64,000 nucleotides of DNA, taken from the NCBI GenBank assembly GCA_963924555.1, contig OZ004591.1:4836001-4900000 (forward strand). The letters are read 5' to 3'. Source of the DNA: Crambe crambe. Lineage: Eukaryota > Porifera > Demospongiae > Poecilosclerida > Crambeidae. The notes beneath the pieces are model-generated. The model was not told the origin of the DNA, did not search any database, and saw nothing but the letters and a program-made list of their open reading frames with translations. This document shows positions 53,282 to 63,093 of the stretch, piece by piece; within the stretch, counting starts at the first letter, position 1; each line of letters starts with the position of its first letter. The translations under genes were made by a program, and so were the position numbers.

Positions 53282-54877
53282 ATGGATGGTCAAGTCAATG
53301 AATGGTCACCACTCTTATAAGTTGCAGTTACCTCTATTCGTAAGTCAGCTCATACCTACAACTTCTTCAAAGTTGGCTGCATCAGGTCAAAATCTGCCAT
53401 AGTGGTACTTTTTTTTGATTTTTTCTGCATCAGTAGGTAGTAATATACTGCATAATCTGACAAATTCAGGGGTGCTATAATTATATTTCACATAAAGTAA
53501 AACAACTTTATTTTATGGTATGTGTAATTATCTTCCTTGGTGTCATGTTCATCTCACCTATGGCTGGTTTGCTTGCTGATATCAAATTCGGTCGCTACAA
53601 GACTCTGAAATATAGTGCTTATATCACAGTTGCAGCTGGAAGTTGCCTTTCAATATGTATCATCGCGTTTACTGTGGTTATATGAACATCATTACGCCTC
53701 ACCATATCTTTTTTTTATGATTTTTGGTCTGTGGACTATGTGGATGCATTCAGGATCATTGGTCTTTCTCTGTGTATATTGATTTTTGGCATCATTGTAT
53801 TTCTCTTCATCATCTTTATGTGTGTGGTTTGTCACAAACGAAGGTGGTTGTTGATAGAATCTGGTGGTAGAATCAATCCTTACAAACTGGTGTACAGAGT
53901 TGTTAAGTTTGCCTGGAACAACAAGATCCCTGTTAGTCGCAGTGCCTTCACCTACTGTGAGAATGAGTGGACTTCAAGACTGGATCTCGGCAAACAGAAA
54001 TATGGTGGACCATTCACTGCAGAAGAAGTTGAAGATGTCAAAACTTTTCTGGGAGTATTAATTTCCATCGTGCCATTATTGATGCTGCAATTGGTATCAG
54101 AGGCATTGCTTCCTCAATTTGCATTACACCATAATATTTTTTCAAGCCTCCTGGAAACACTTCTTCCCCTTTTGGGCATATGATATGTATAGAACGATTT
54201 TTTCATTACCTATTTCTCAGCAATGGATTGTTGTCTCCCCTGCTAGTTGTGGTCTCTCTCCCTCTTTACCTCTTTTTGCTTCGTCAATTCATTAAATATC
54301 ACATTCCAGGGTTGCTGAAGACTATCCTGAAAAGGATAGGAGTAGGACTGCTCCTGACCATACTATCTCTTCTTTGTGCCCTTACTATGGATGTGATCGT
54401 ACATGAAAGAAACAGCAATCAGTTATGCATGTTTTCTCCTAATCACATAATACATAATTGTCAATGAGTCTACCTCATACAGGCCACATTTGTATCAAAA
54501 TGTGTACTTCTTCATTTCTCAGCACGTACTTTCTGCATTGTACAACATGCTTATTGACATTGCAGTGTTCAAGTTCATTGCTTCCCAAAGTCCTTACTCC
54601 ATGAAGGGGCTGTTGATTGGCGTACTCCTTTCCTTAAGAGTACTACGTAGCACAGGCTCTTGGTATTATTATAATGATACCATTTGTAAATTCCTGGAAG
54701 ACTAGCTACCCCTTGAGCTGTGGGTCTGGCTTTTATATCACCATCATTTTGATAGGAGTGATAACTTTTATCACGTATGTTTCGGTTGCTAAGAACTACA
54801 GGCATCGAACAAGAGATGGACCTTCTTTCATACGTCAATATGCTGAAGAGTATTACTCAAACATCCAAGACAAATGA
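53282..54877 (+). pseudogene. Transporter copy 8, nearly full length but dead
   Basis: Begins ATGGATGGTCAAGTCAATGA, but codon 13 is TAA in place of CAA. Further lesions are a TAG in TM1, a T-run expansion, and a deletion joining TM3 to FYDFWSVDYVD near 53705 that removes NFGMDQ and FVHWYVW. Frameshifts lie near 54150, 54465 and 54640. The linker (CENEWTSRLDL, YGGPFTAEEVEDVK), LKRIGVGL and SPYSMKGL remain readable in pieces to SNIQDK. The linker stays ~95% similar to live copies despite the dead 5' part. Confidence 0.88.
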
Positions 54878-55200
54878 CAATAATTTCACTCTATTGCAAT
54901 CATTTGTGATCAAAATTAACTCAGTCTGTTGCCATGTTTTCTACCTTGTTTTCATTTCAGGATTGTATACAGTACTTTGTTTACAAACTATGCAGGATTG
55001 TATTGTAGTTTTTAAGAAGCTCCATGCTTTGGTAGTACATAAACTTTCAAGAACATTTGACACTATAGTTACTGGCACACTATAAACACTGCCAGAGAGA
55101 GGAGATTAGAGTGTTTATCTCATGGGATGTGTAGTCTTCATAAGTAACCAACCCCATCTTCATTTTAGTGGACATTACATGCATGTACACATGACCAATA
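54878..55200. other. 3' spacer of pseudogene copy 8
   Basis: Family spacer with TTCAAGAA at 55046. A 102-codon ORF starting in the pseudogene is an out-of-frame reading. Confidence 0.5.
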
Positions 55201-55205
55201 CACTA

Positions 55206-56445
55206 CAGGGGCGGATTTAGCCAGTCTTCTTCCGTGTTCCGGTGTAACAGCGAATTTGTTCCGGGCAGCGTGATAGTTCCCCCGGAACTAACGAGCTAGC
55301 GAAAAAATTCCGGTTCATACAGATAATAGCGGTTGTGTTCCGCCTAGCAGGTTTGCTCTGCATGCATAGTTGATATTAGCCCTTTGTACGCTGAGAACAT
55401 TAGTAGTCATAAATAGCTAGTTAGCTAGTTGTTCTTATAAAATTGACATAGCCATTCCACATCAGAATTGTTCAACTGTTCATCAGTGTAATGGCAACAT
55501 CCAACATGAAACCACTTTAGACACACACTACATTCAGTCATAGGGACATCATTAATTGCTGGCATTCTACAATTGCAATGCACTGGAATAGCTATCATCT
55601 TCTGATTTCAAACCACCAGCTCTGCTATGCTCTTTCTCAGGGAAGGGTGTTAGTTTCCTAGATGAGAAGCATCTGTAAAGATGTTGTCTCATTGCAGCCT
55701 GATTAAAATTGCACACATCGGGATCTTCTGACAATCGATACAGGTTTTAACAAACAAATCAATATCATCATACATTCCAGTAGTATCTCTTGGCTATTTT
55801 CTCTCTTCTCTCTCGTTTTATCTCTCCCAAGGTGACACCTGCCACTAGAATCACTGTGGATCGATTTCAATATTTGTTGCTGAAGTTTAGAATCAGATCC
55901 ACTTCCTCTCATCATAATGGAGAACTCCATCTACCAGTGCAGAAAATTTTCTTATAGCTCTCCTCCTGCTTTCTGAACAGTTAGCAGCGTATTTCGAGTC
56001 AGCCTTAATCAAGTGTCACCGTTCTCTTTGTAGCCATTATTGTTCTGGCAGGAACATACATGCGGCAGCGGAACATTTTCGCGCATGCGTGATTATTCCG
56101 CGTGGAACTCCTACGCTAGCATTTTTGTTCCTGAGGAACAATCGCGCGTGGGAACATTTTCACTGCGACACCGGAAGACGGTCAATATTTTTGTTGTTAG
56201 TCAGCGCGTGCGCAGACTGATTTTACACTCCGCATTTGATTAGGTTTCAGCCTATTGCTAGCAGCTATATAGCTACAGAAGCTTAGCTATATTAGATAGC
56301 TGGGCCATCAGAATTCTTCATCAATCAACTTCAAAATGGGCGTGGCTGAGCAAATGTGTGGGCGTGGTCAGATAAATTTCCCCGAGCGCAACTGATTTAC
56401 CACTGGTGTGAAGACTGTCAATTTCAAGGGCTAGATCCGCCCCTG
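55206..56445. mobile_element. 1.24-kb DNA element with CAGGGGCGGAT ends
   Basis: CAGGGGCGGATTTAGCC at 55206 has its mirror GGGCTAGATCCGCCCCTG ending 56445. CACTA flanks both sides (55201-55205, 56446-56450), a 5-bp target duplication. Subterminal regions carry many GTTCCGG/GGAAC words, about five on the left and seven on the right, plausible transposase sites. CAGGGG ends are hAT-like, but the 5-bp duplication and integrase relic inside do not fit a standard hAT element. Confidence 0.7.
55437..55880 (-). pseudogene. Integrase-type zinc finger and PHD-finger relic
   Basis: Minus strand, in order: SIHSDSSGRCHLGRDKTRE (about 55870-55810), then after frameshifts YDDIDLFVKTCIDCQK (about 55779-55720). 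This is the HHCC finger (integrase H2C2 type) of Ty3/gypsy integrases and GINGER transposases. Further on, HCNC...MTECSVCLKWFHVGC...WLCQFY (about 55590-55440) is a PHD finger with the last Cys replaced by Tyr. The integrase core between them is absent. PHD modules are known on some integrase-like transposases, so one decayed protein is plausible. Confidence 0.55.
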
Positions 56446-56450
56446 CACTA

Positions 56451-56990
56451 TGATACTTTAATCTCACACAATTATTGCTTCACATCCCAATTGTTTCAGA
56501 TCACTTGTTACAATATTTAGTCATCATCAGTCCGTTTTTTTTTTAACAATTAATTTTATTTATTTAATAATGTGAGTAATTTATGGTATAACCAAGTGAG
56601 TCATATTGTAATCATCCCTCCCCATATGGCCATGCTGATTATCCCCACATCTTCATACTTACAGCATTACCACTTCAGTGGTATCTGCTGGGCCTGGCAC
56701 TGTGAAGCCTTTCATATCAAAAGATTATATGAGGTAGTCCATAAGGTTTGTGTCATAGGAAAGCTTTCACTATGTAATATTATTTATGGTTTCATTTGGT
56801 TATTCAATGACTTTGCAGATGAATCTGAAATACCGGTACAGGATCGATGAATCTAACTTGAGCCATATGAAGAGCTAGAGATATAACTAGCTGAATTTTA
56901 GATCAAAGTAGACATGTGGATATTCATTATTAAATAAAAAAACTTCCAATAATTAAGATTGTACACCATATGTAGTGTCTCCTTTTTCAT
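56451..56990. other. Spacer, nothing recognised
   Basis: Unique AT-rich DNA with a 92-codon ORF (56572-56850) that lacks any recognisable motif and has no paralog in the window. Confidence 0.4.
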
Positions 56991-57208
56991 CGACTCTTTT
57001 GAGGATCAATGAGTGGAAAAGGAAAAAATAATACCCGGTAAACTTGTTCTGCACTTTGTAGTAGGCTCTAGTAGGCTGAATAATCATTCACAGTAGCTTA
57101 TGTTAAGTCAAAGTGGGGGAACTAGAATTTCACTTTTGTATTAGTCTATAGGCGGCGCGTGCAGCCGTCCGCATCATACATAGAGAGAGCTACTGCTCTC
57201 TCTAATTA
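56991..57208. mobile_element. 3' end of a C element, type I hairpin module
   Basis: GTGTCTCCTTTTTCATCGACTC and GTAGTAGGCTCTAGTAGGCTG as in 6746-7160, with an internal deletion that removes the AAT tract. The box is reduced to CATCATAC; the hairpin at 57182-57203 is AGAGAGAGC/GCTCTCTCT, again with paired changes in both stem strands. Confidence 0.75.
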
Positions 57209-57503
57209 TAGCTACACTTCATGTATTATGGCTTGAATAATGAGTATTGTAGAAAACAACCTAAGGTATAATTGTGTATACAGCTTTCACTATGCAAGCC
57301 TATCATCCCATATCAACCTTAGCAGTCTTTGACTTAATTGGTAGCTAAATACTTGCAGCAATAGTTACGTAGCTAGTCAGTAAACATCTTTAAGTTATGT
57401 TTATGTTTGTATTTGGTATATTTTTCAATTTCATTTTCGTGTCTAGTATATAATTGATATCCCTCAGGCACTGCTAGACGGCAGTTCCTATTGTTCACCT
57501 ATC

Positions 57504-58551
57504 ATGATGGAAGGTCTGGTCAATGAACAGTCACCACTCTTGCCTGTTGCAGCCACCTCTGTCCGTAAGCAAAGTTACTTGTGTGACTACTTTAAAATCG
57601 GCTGTATCACATCAAAGCCTGCTTTGGTGATTCTTCTTTGGAGTTTTTCTGCATTACTAGCGAATAAAATCTTAATTAATACAGGATATGTATATGGTTT
57701 GAGAATATATCCAGAACCCTCACTACAATTAAAATACTATCAAACAATGTTTATCACTTTTTTATTCCTTGGCATAACTATATCATCTACCCTGTGGCTG
57801 GCTTGCTTGCTGATATTAAATTTGGTCGCTACAAGACTGTGTTATGTAGTTCTTACATCATAGTTATAACTATGGGTTTGTTCCCTTTGTGTGCTGTTGG
57901 GATTGCAGTGATGAAGAAAATATATCCATTCACATGATGATCTCTTAAGAAGTCCTTTTCAGAGTCTCGTGATTCTGTTTTTACTACATATAACAGTACT
58001 ATTAATTACGTAGTTCCATCATATTCACTACTAATGCTATCAACTTTGGCATGGACCAGCTCCATAACTCATCAACTCAAGATTCTATTCTCTTTGTGCA
58101 CTGGTATGTGTGGCTTAATTATCTGAGTATGCTGGTAACAAGAGTCCCATGGAGTCTTTTCATTTATGATTCTCGGTATTTTGACTACATAGACACATTC
58201 AGAATTGTTGCCTTAACTCTATTTTCGTTTATTTTCTATTCATCCTCATCTCCTCTCTGTGTTTAATTGAATATAAACAAAGGTGGTTCATGATAGAACC
58301 TGGCAGGGTGAATCCTTACAAACTAGTGCACAGAGTTGTTAAGTTTGCCTGGCATCACAAGATCCCGCAGTGCCTTCACCTACTGTGAAAATGAGTGGCC
58401 TTCAAGACTGGATCTTGGCAAACAGAAATATGGTGGATCATTCACTGTAGAACAGGTCGAAGATATCAAAGCTTTCCTTGGGATCTTGAAAGTATTGGTT
58501 TCCATTATACCACTATTCATGTTACAATGTGTATCAGAATTAATGCTTCTA
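57504..58551 (+). pseudogene. Transporter copy 9 (subfamily B), 3'-truncated
   Basis: Starts MMEGLVNEQSPLL and shares SVRKQSYxxDYFKIGCITSK with the edge copy at 63094, defining a second subfamily. A 2-bp insertion near 57779 (CTATATCAT for CTATCAT) breaks the frame. Deletions follow near 57940 and 58225, and 8 bp are lost in the linker (AAGATCCCGCAGTG). The homology ends after TM7 at 58551, where a transposon with TA duplication is inserted; no 3' half is found beyond it. Confidence 0.85.
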
Positions 58552-58652
58552 GTCAGGTCAATTTCGCAGAATTTTTCATGAAATCGTTACCAACTGGACC
58601 AAAGCATAATTTTTTGTAATGTGATTTATCATACCATATTAAAGCTATTCAG

Positions 58653-60393
58653 AAGGGGTGCCATTGAATTTTCACTATGGAAGCAAAAGTATGAAGCTTC
58701 AAACTTTTTACCTTGAAGTTGCGCTATGCGCGAAATATATTAATTTCGCTCATTGCACAGCTACAATAGTAAAAATGACGCGAATTTTAATTTCGCGAAA
58801 ATTAAATTTACTTTTTTGGCCTGCAACCATTTTGGGTGTGCAGATTGGAAGTGCTGTGTTATTTGTGGAGGGGAAGAGGATCTTAAATGCCCAGCAGATA
58901 GTTATCAAGGTAATGGCTTGAAATTTACAGCAGCTTTCTCCAAACTACCATGATCTTCAATGTTTACCAGCTGTAGTGAAGTTCAGTGAGAATGAAGATG
59001 CTGAATCATTCATGACAAATAGAGCTAAGTGGCACAAGGCATGTCACCTGAAGTTTGCCCCTTTGAAGCTCGAGAAAGTAAGAGTAATAGCTAAACGATC
59101 AGTTGAAGTTGAAAATGAGGAGGAGCAAAGAAAATCGAAACGAAAAAGAGTTAGAACTCCCAGTGTGGTGTATTTTGCTCTGAGGTAGGTGATAAACTTC
59201 ATAATTGTTCCACAATGAATCTTGATACTGAATCGAGAAGAATGGCTACAGAGTTACAAGATACAGCTTTGCTTGCTAGGATTTGTGGGGATGACTTAAT
59301 AGCTATAGAAGCCAAATACCATTATAACTGTCTTTCAAAGCATAAAAATAGGTATTGAAGTGCACAAGAAGCTAAGCAAGACTCTACTATCAGTGAAGAT
59401 AATAGTATAGTTGATGCTCAAGTATTTGTTGAATTGGTATCCCATATTGAGGATAGTGTTGAAGCTGGCAAATTCATTTTTAAGCTGCCTGAGTTGCATG
59501 GTTTATATGAAAATCATTTTAAAACCCTTCAAGTTGAGAAACAAATAAAGTTAAAGCAGTAGCTGCTTGATCATTTTGGTGATAGATGTCAGTAGCAGTC
59601 AGATGGCAAGGCTACATTATTTCAAGGCTTACAGAAATTGTTGAAGGAAGCTGTTGCTGATAGACAATCAGAAATGTTAGCTATGGCTAAGGTTGCAAAA
59701 AGATTAAAAAAAGAGATGTTAGAATGGAAGCCTCCACAGTTTGCAGGCAGCTTTCCATCAGACTGCCAGAGTAAGTCAGTGCCTAAATTGCTGAAGCTTT
59801 TTGTGAATTTGTGATGTAGTATGAAATTTTAGCTGAGTCACAGACTACACTAACAATTTCACAGCTAATATACTTTAGCTAATGTAAAAGTTAATGGACC
59901 TACAAAAAAGCTTCATCTCTTGAAGTATCATGAACCTCCACTTCCTCTTTATATTGGTTTAAGTATCCACACACATAGCTACCAGGACTAAGAAAGAAGT
60001 AAATGGTTTGTATAGAATGGGAATCAGTGTTAGCTATAACCGTATTTTGGAATTGGACTTGCTTACTGTATAATAATGTATGGAAGCCAGTGTGGACAAA
60101 TCTTCCAGAGATAGCAAAAGCCTGTCAAGAACTTTTGAAATGTGGCTGTCAAGCACACCCCTTATGCTCAAGAAAGTGCAAGTGTAAAGATGCAGGGCTC
60201 TCTTGCACTGCTTTGTGCAATTGCAGTGGAAATTGTAATTCATGATCAATTTATATTTCGTGCTTTTTTATTTTGCTATGTTATCTCTATGGGTAGCGAA
60301 AATTTAAATTTTCGTGCTTACCGCGAAACAAAAAAAAATCTAAACAAAATGTCATAAAAACTCTCCAAACCACTCAAACTGATGGCACCCCTT
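58653..60393 (+). mobile_element. Inner DNA transposon with AAGGGGTGCCAT ends
   Basis: The 12-bp inverted ends AAGGGGTGCCAT (58653-58664) and ATGGCACCCCTT (60382-60393) match exactly. Subterminal TTTCGCGAAAATTAAATTT-like words occur on both sides (about 58785-58810 and 60297-60330). No clear target duplication. It encodes a decayed plus-strand protein. Confidence 0.65.
58800..60245 (+). pseudogene. Decayed transposon protein, Cys-finger start and CXC-like tail
   Basis: Pieces in order are CCVICGGEEDLKCP (about 58850); NRAKWHKACHLKFAP with RKSKRKRVRTPSVV (59005-59160); MATELQDTALLARICGDD, then LIAIEAKYHYNCLSKHKNRY (about 59240-59355); a helical stretch with VADRQSEMLAMAKVAKRLKK (about 59660); and the tail ELLKCGCQAHPLCSRKCKCK, then DAGLSCTALCNCSGNC (60130-60240). 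Recurrent invertebrate transposon ORFs show the same order (recollection, not searched). Several stops and shifts. Exon-intron structure is possible between pieces. Confidence 0.55.
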
Positions 60394-60474
60394 AGTATGG
60401 ATTCATAAATGATGTTATGAAGTTTCATATTTTGGTCCACTTCGTAACAATAAAATATAAAATTGACCTGACTA

Positions 60475-60892
60475 AATGAAATTCATATCAACTTATGCAG
60501 TTAGCTATAACCACACAATGTGCTTTTACCATCGTTATATCCACAGTTTCCCTTCAAAATGATCACTCATATCGCATCATAACTATGTCAGCCATTTAAG
60601 GGGGCTCCGACATCCCACCCACGCGCTTGTTTTGCAGGTTGCTAGGGACTGATATCGAGACTACCGACACTTGCAGAGATAAGCTACAAAGACCACAGTG
60701 GAGGACTTATCTACGGTCGCAGATCTCCCAAGAACTAGGAAAAACGGGGCAGTTACCGAGAGGCTAGCACCGCTTGAAGCTAAAAGGACTAAAATTAATA
60801 CTTCTTTTTTTGTGCTAAACTTACAATGTTGAAAATAGTTTCACATCCTTCCTTTACATGCTTATAAGACAACTACGGATCGAATTGTCTAT
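60475..60892. other. Spacer, nothing recognised
   Basis: A GC-richer stretch at 60600-60770 stands out in composition but gives no ORF, tRNA cloverleaf or rRNA match that I can recognise. Confidence 0.4.
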
Positions 60893-60899
60893 ATATAAC

Positions 60900-61402
60900 C
60901 ATAGACTATATAGGTTCCAACATGGACTGGAAACGCCTATTAAATTAATATTAACAAGCACTTCCGGTCGTGTGATATCCGTGTTGCGCCTATTGCACTG
61001 CAGCTGTATCTCCATGAAAATGTGGTTGAGGACTTGAAGTACATGTTAGTAAATTGTTTTAAAAGATACATATCAACTTTCTACTACATTGTTACAACTA
61101 CTACACCTTTCTTTGTCAAATAGTATACCTGCTTTGTGTAATTTTCTAGGACCAAGTTTAACCAATCCAGCTCATACTGTAATATAAGCAGTTCATATAA
61201 AGTTTGCAGTGTTGCATGGTATTGTTTTTATCCATTTTGGGTACATATTTGGTTGTAGTAATTCACTAGACAGTTAATTAATTGATGGAAACAGCCGGCC
61301 CAGAATACAATATCCGGTAAGTATTACCATAAATATACGGAACACCGCAAGGCAGATGTAATTAATCATTTCCAGTCCATTCTGGAACCTCTATAGTCTA
61401 TG
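60900..61402. mobile_element. 503-bp MITE with CATAGACTATA ends
   Basis: CATAGACTATATAGGTTCCA and its mirror ending 61402 pair over ~35 bp with few mismatches, including ATGGACTGGAAA. ATATAAC flanks both sides (60893-60899, 61403-61409), a 7-bp target duplication. Non-coding. Confidence 0.75.
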
Positions 61403-61409
61403 ATATAAC

Positions 61410-62230
61410 CTAGCTTCCTAGATACACGAATTTCTAGCTTTAGAATGAACTGCTGAAAGCGCTGATCACTTCAGTTTTTGAAGATTTCCTAATCCCATCC
61501 GTAGCTGTCTACCCCAGACCATGAGGAAACTACCTGCCAAGTACGGACTCTTCTGGATTTACTGGTGTCTGCGAGTAGCGAGTATACCGATACACAGCCC
61601 CACCCCAGCCCCACCCACTATATCCGGCAGGATGCCGAGTCTTTCTGTCCATGCGGTACTGTTAGTCGAGTGATCGCTCATGGTGAGGCGGCCCTGATCC
61701 TGGCCAGACTCGGGAGAATCTGGCTCTCTGCACTTCGGACTCGTCTGGATCTCAACACCTCTTTGTACCGGAGGTCTGCTAGCCCAGACTAGCTCTAGAG
61801 TTAGTCTCGCTCGGACCAGACTCTTCCGGTGACACTGGCTCTGGAATAGGCTCTGAATCTGGCGCTGGAAATAATTATAGATAGCCTACATTACTTTTCT
61901 TCAGGAGTGCTACCTATACTAGCTATTATAGCTACATGCAATTGAATAAATTATTTACTATTATGACTTTTCCTGCTTGTATGGTTCATGTACTACCTGT
62001 ACAAAGTTGCATTCCTAACCTTTTTGTGGTTTTTCAGCTCGTTTTCCACAATCATGATCCTGTTATTAGTGCTTATCCTTACTTGCGCGCACGCGTAGTC
62101 ATGTTGGACCCCCAATCATTTGTCACGCTCGCGCGTCTGTCACTATCACGTACACGTACGCGCATGCCAACCAGCTATTAATTAATTTTTACTTGAAAAT
62201 AATATTCAAAGGTCATACAAAAAGTAAACA
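61410..62230. other. Unassigned stretch with GC-rich segment
   Basis: 61560-61870 is GC-rich with repeated (C/G)AGACT(A/C) words and a 75-codon ORF (61565-61792) of unknown nature. 62085-62165 is rich in CGCG/ACGT. No family recognised. Confidence 0.4.
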
Positions 62231-62538
62231 AATAAGTGAAAGGAAAAAAATATATGTTAAATAAAAAGGCCATGTAGGATTAGCCTGTACTTTAACAGTT
62301 TCTGTCAACAAAAATCAAAATAATGCTGCCTTCAATAATAATCCCTACATCACTGCCTAAACCAAGCAGAACACTTTATACTGACATGAACAATTAAAGC
62401 AGCTTGGTGGGAGGCAGTGATGTAGGGATTATTATTGAAGGCAGCATTATTTTGATTTTTGTTGACAGAAACTGTTAAAGTACAGGCTAACCCTACATGG
62501 CCTTTTTATTTAGCATAAATTTTTTTCCTTTCACTTGT
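62231..62538. mobile_element. A-family palindrome
   Basis: Arms of ~130 bp around a ~70-bp loop. The left end ATAAGTGAAAGG (62232) pairs with CCTTTCACTTGT. The outer box GTAGGATT (62274) pairs with AACCCTAC (one mismatch); the inner boxes AATCCCTAC and GTAGGGATT border the loop. The T-rich tract seen right of the other families is missing; a transporter fragment follows directly. Confidence 0.88.
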
Positions 62539-62539
62539 A

Positions 62540-62775
62540 AACTTGTGTACAGAGTACAAACTGGTAGTTGTTAAGTTTGCCTAAATCCCTGTTCATCTCA
62601 GTGCCTTAAATCCACCTACAGTAACTATGAGGATGAGTGGCCTTTAATCTCGGCAATCACAAAAGTGTGGTGTACCATTCACAATAGAACAGGTCGAACT
62701 TTCTTGTTTCCATTGTGCCATTATTCATGTTGAATGCTTTGATAATAACAATTCAGGTCAAGTTTATTACATTGC
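62540..62775 (+). pseudogene. Transporter fragment (central linker), third copy
   Basis: Starts at AAACTTGTGTACAGAGTACA, includes GAGGATGAGTGGCC and AGAACAGGTCGAACTTTC, and ends GCTTTGATAATAACAATTCA, like the fragments at 22030 and 38345. The 5' end is cut by the A palindrome. Confidence 0.75.
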
Positions 62776-63093
62776 TTAATCTTGATCTTATTAATGATTG
62801 TTATATATATACATGGTCATAATGTTGTCATATCTTGCATCTGTCATCTTATATCCTACATGCATCTATTTCATTCTAGCTACCTATGAAACAAACTTTA
62901 AACGCTGCATACATTTATTTCAGTCTTATCGTGCTACCTATGAAACGAACTTTAAACTCTGTTTACAATGATGGCTATAACATTGAAAGTAAAAACAATT
63001 GCAATATCAACTTACAGTCAGTGTACGTATATTTAAGTATCCCATACCAATGATTAGCAATTATTCCAACTACTTTGAATTGTAGCTACCACA
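62776..63093. repeat. Transporter-linked spacer, third copy
   Basis: Matches 38630-38820 (GCTTAATCTTGATCTTATTA...GTCAGTGTACGTATAT), with a local duplication of CTACCTATGAAAC(A/G)AACTTTAA (62880 and 62935). It lacks the reverse hairpin end. It leads into the start of the edge gene. Confidence 0.65.

Larger units (their letters stand above)
58552..60472. mobile_element. TA-inserted element carrying a nested transposon
   Basis: GTCAGGTCAATTT at 58552 is mirrored by AAATTGACCTGAC ending 60472, with TA on both sides (58550-58551, 60473-60474). Looser pairing continues (AACTGGACCAAA). This is a Tc1/mariner-style target. Without the inner element it would be a ~180-bp MITE. Confidence 0.7.

Noticed and set aside
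61565-61792. A 75-codon ORF in GC-rich DNA
   Set aside because: Higher GC favours chance ORFs. No recognisable domain, no start context and no second copy.
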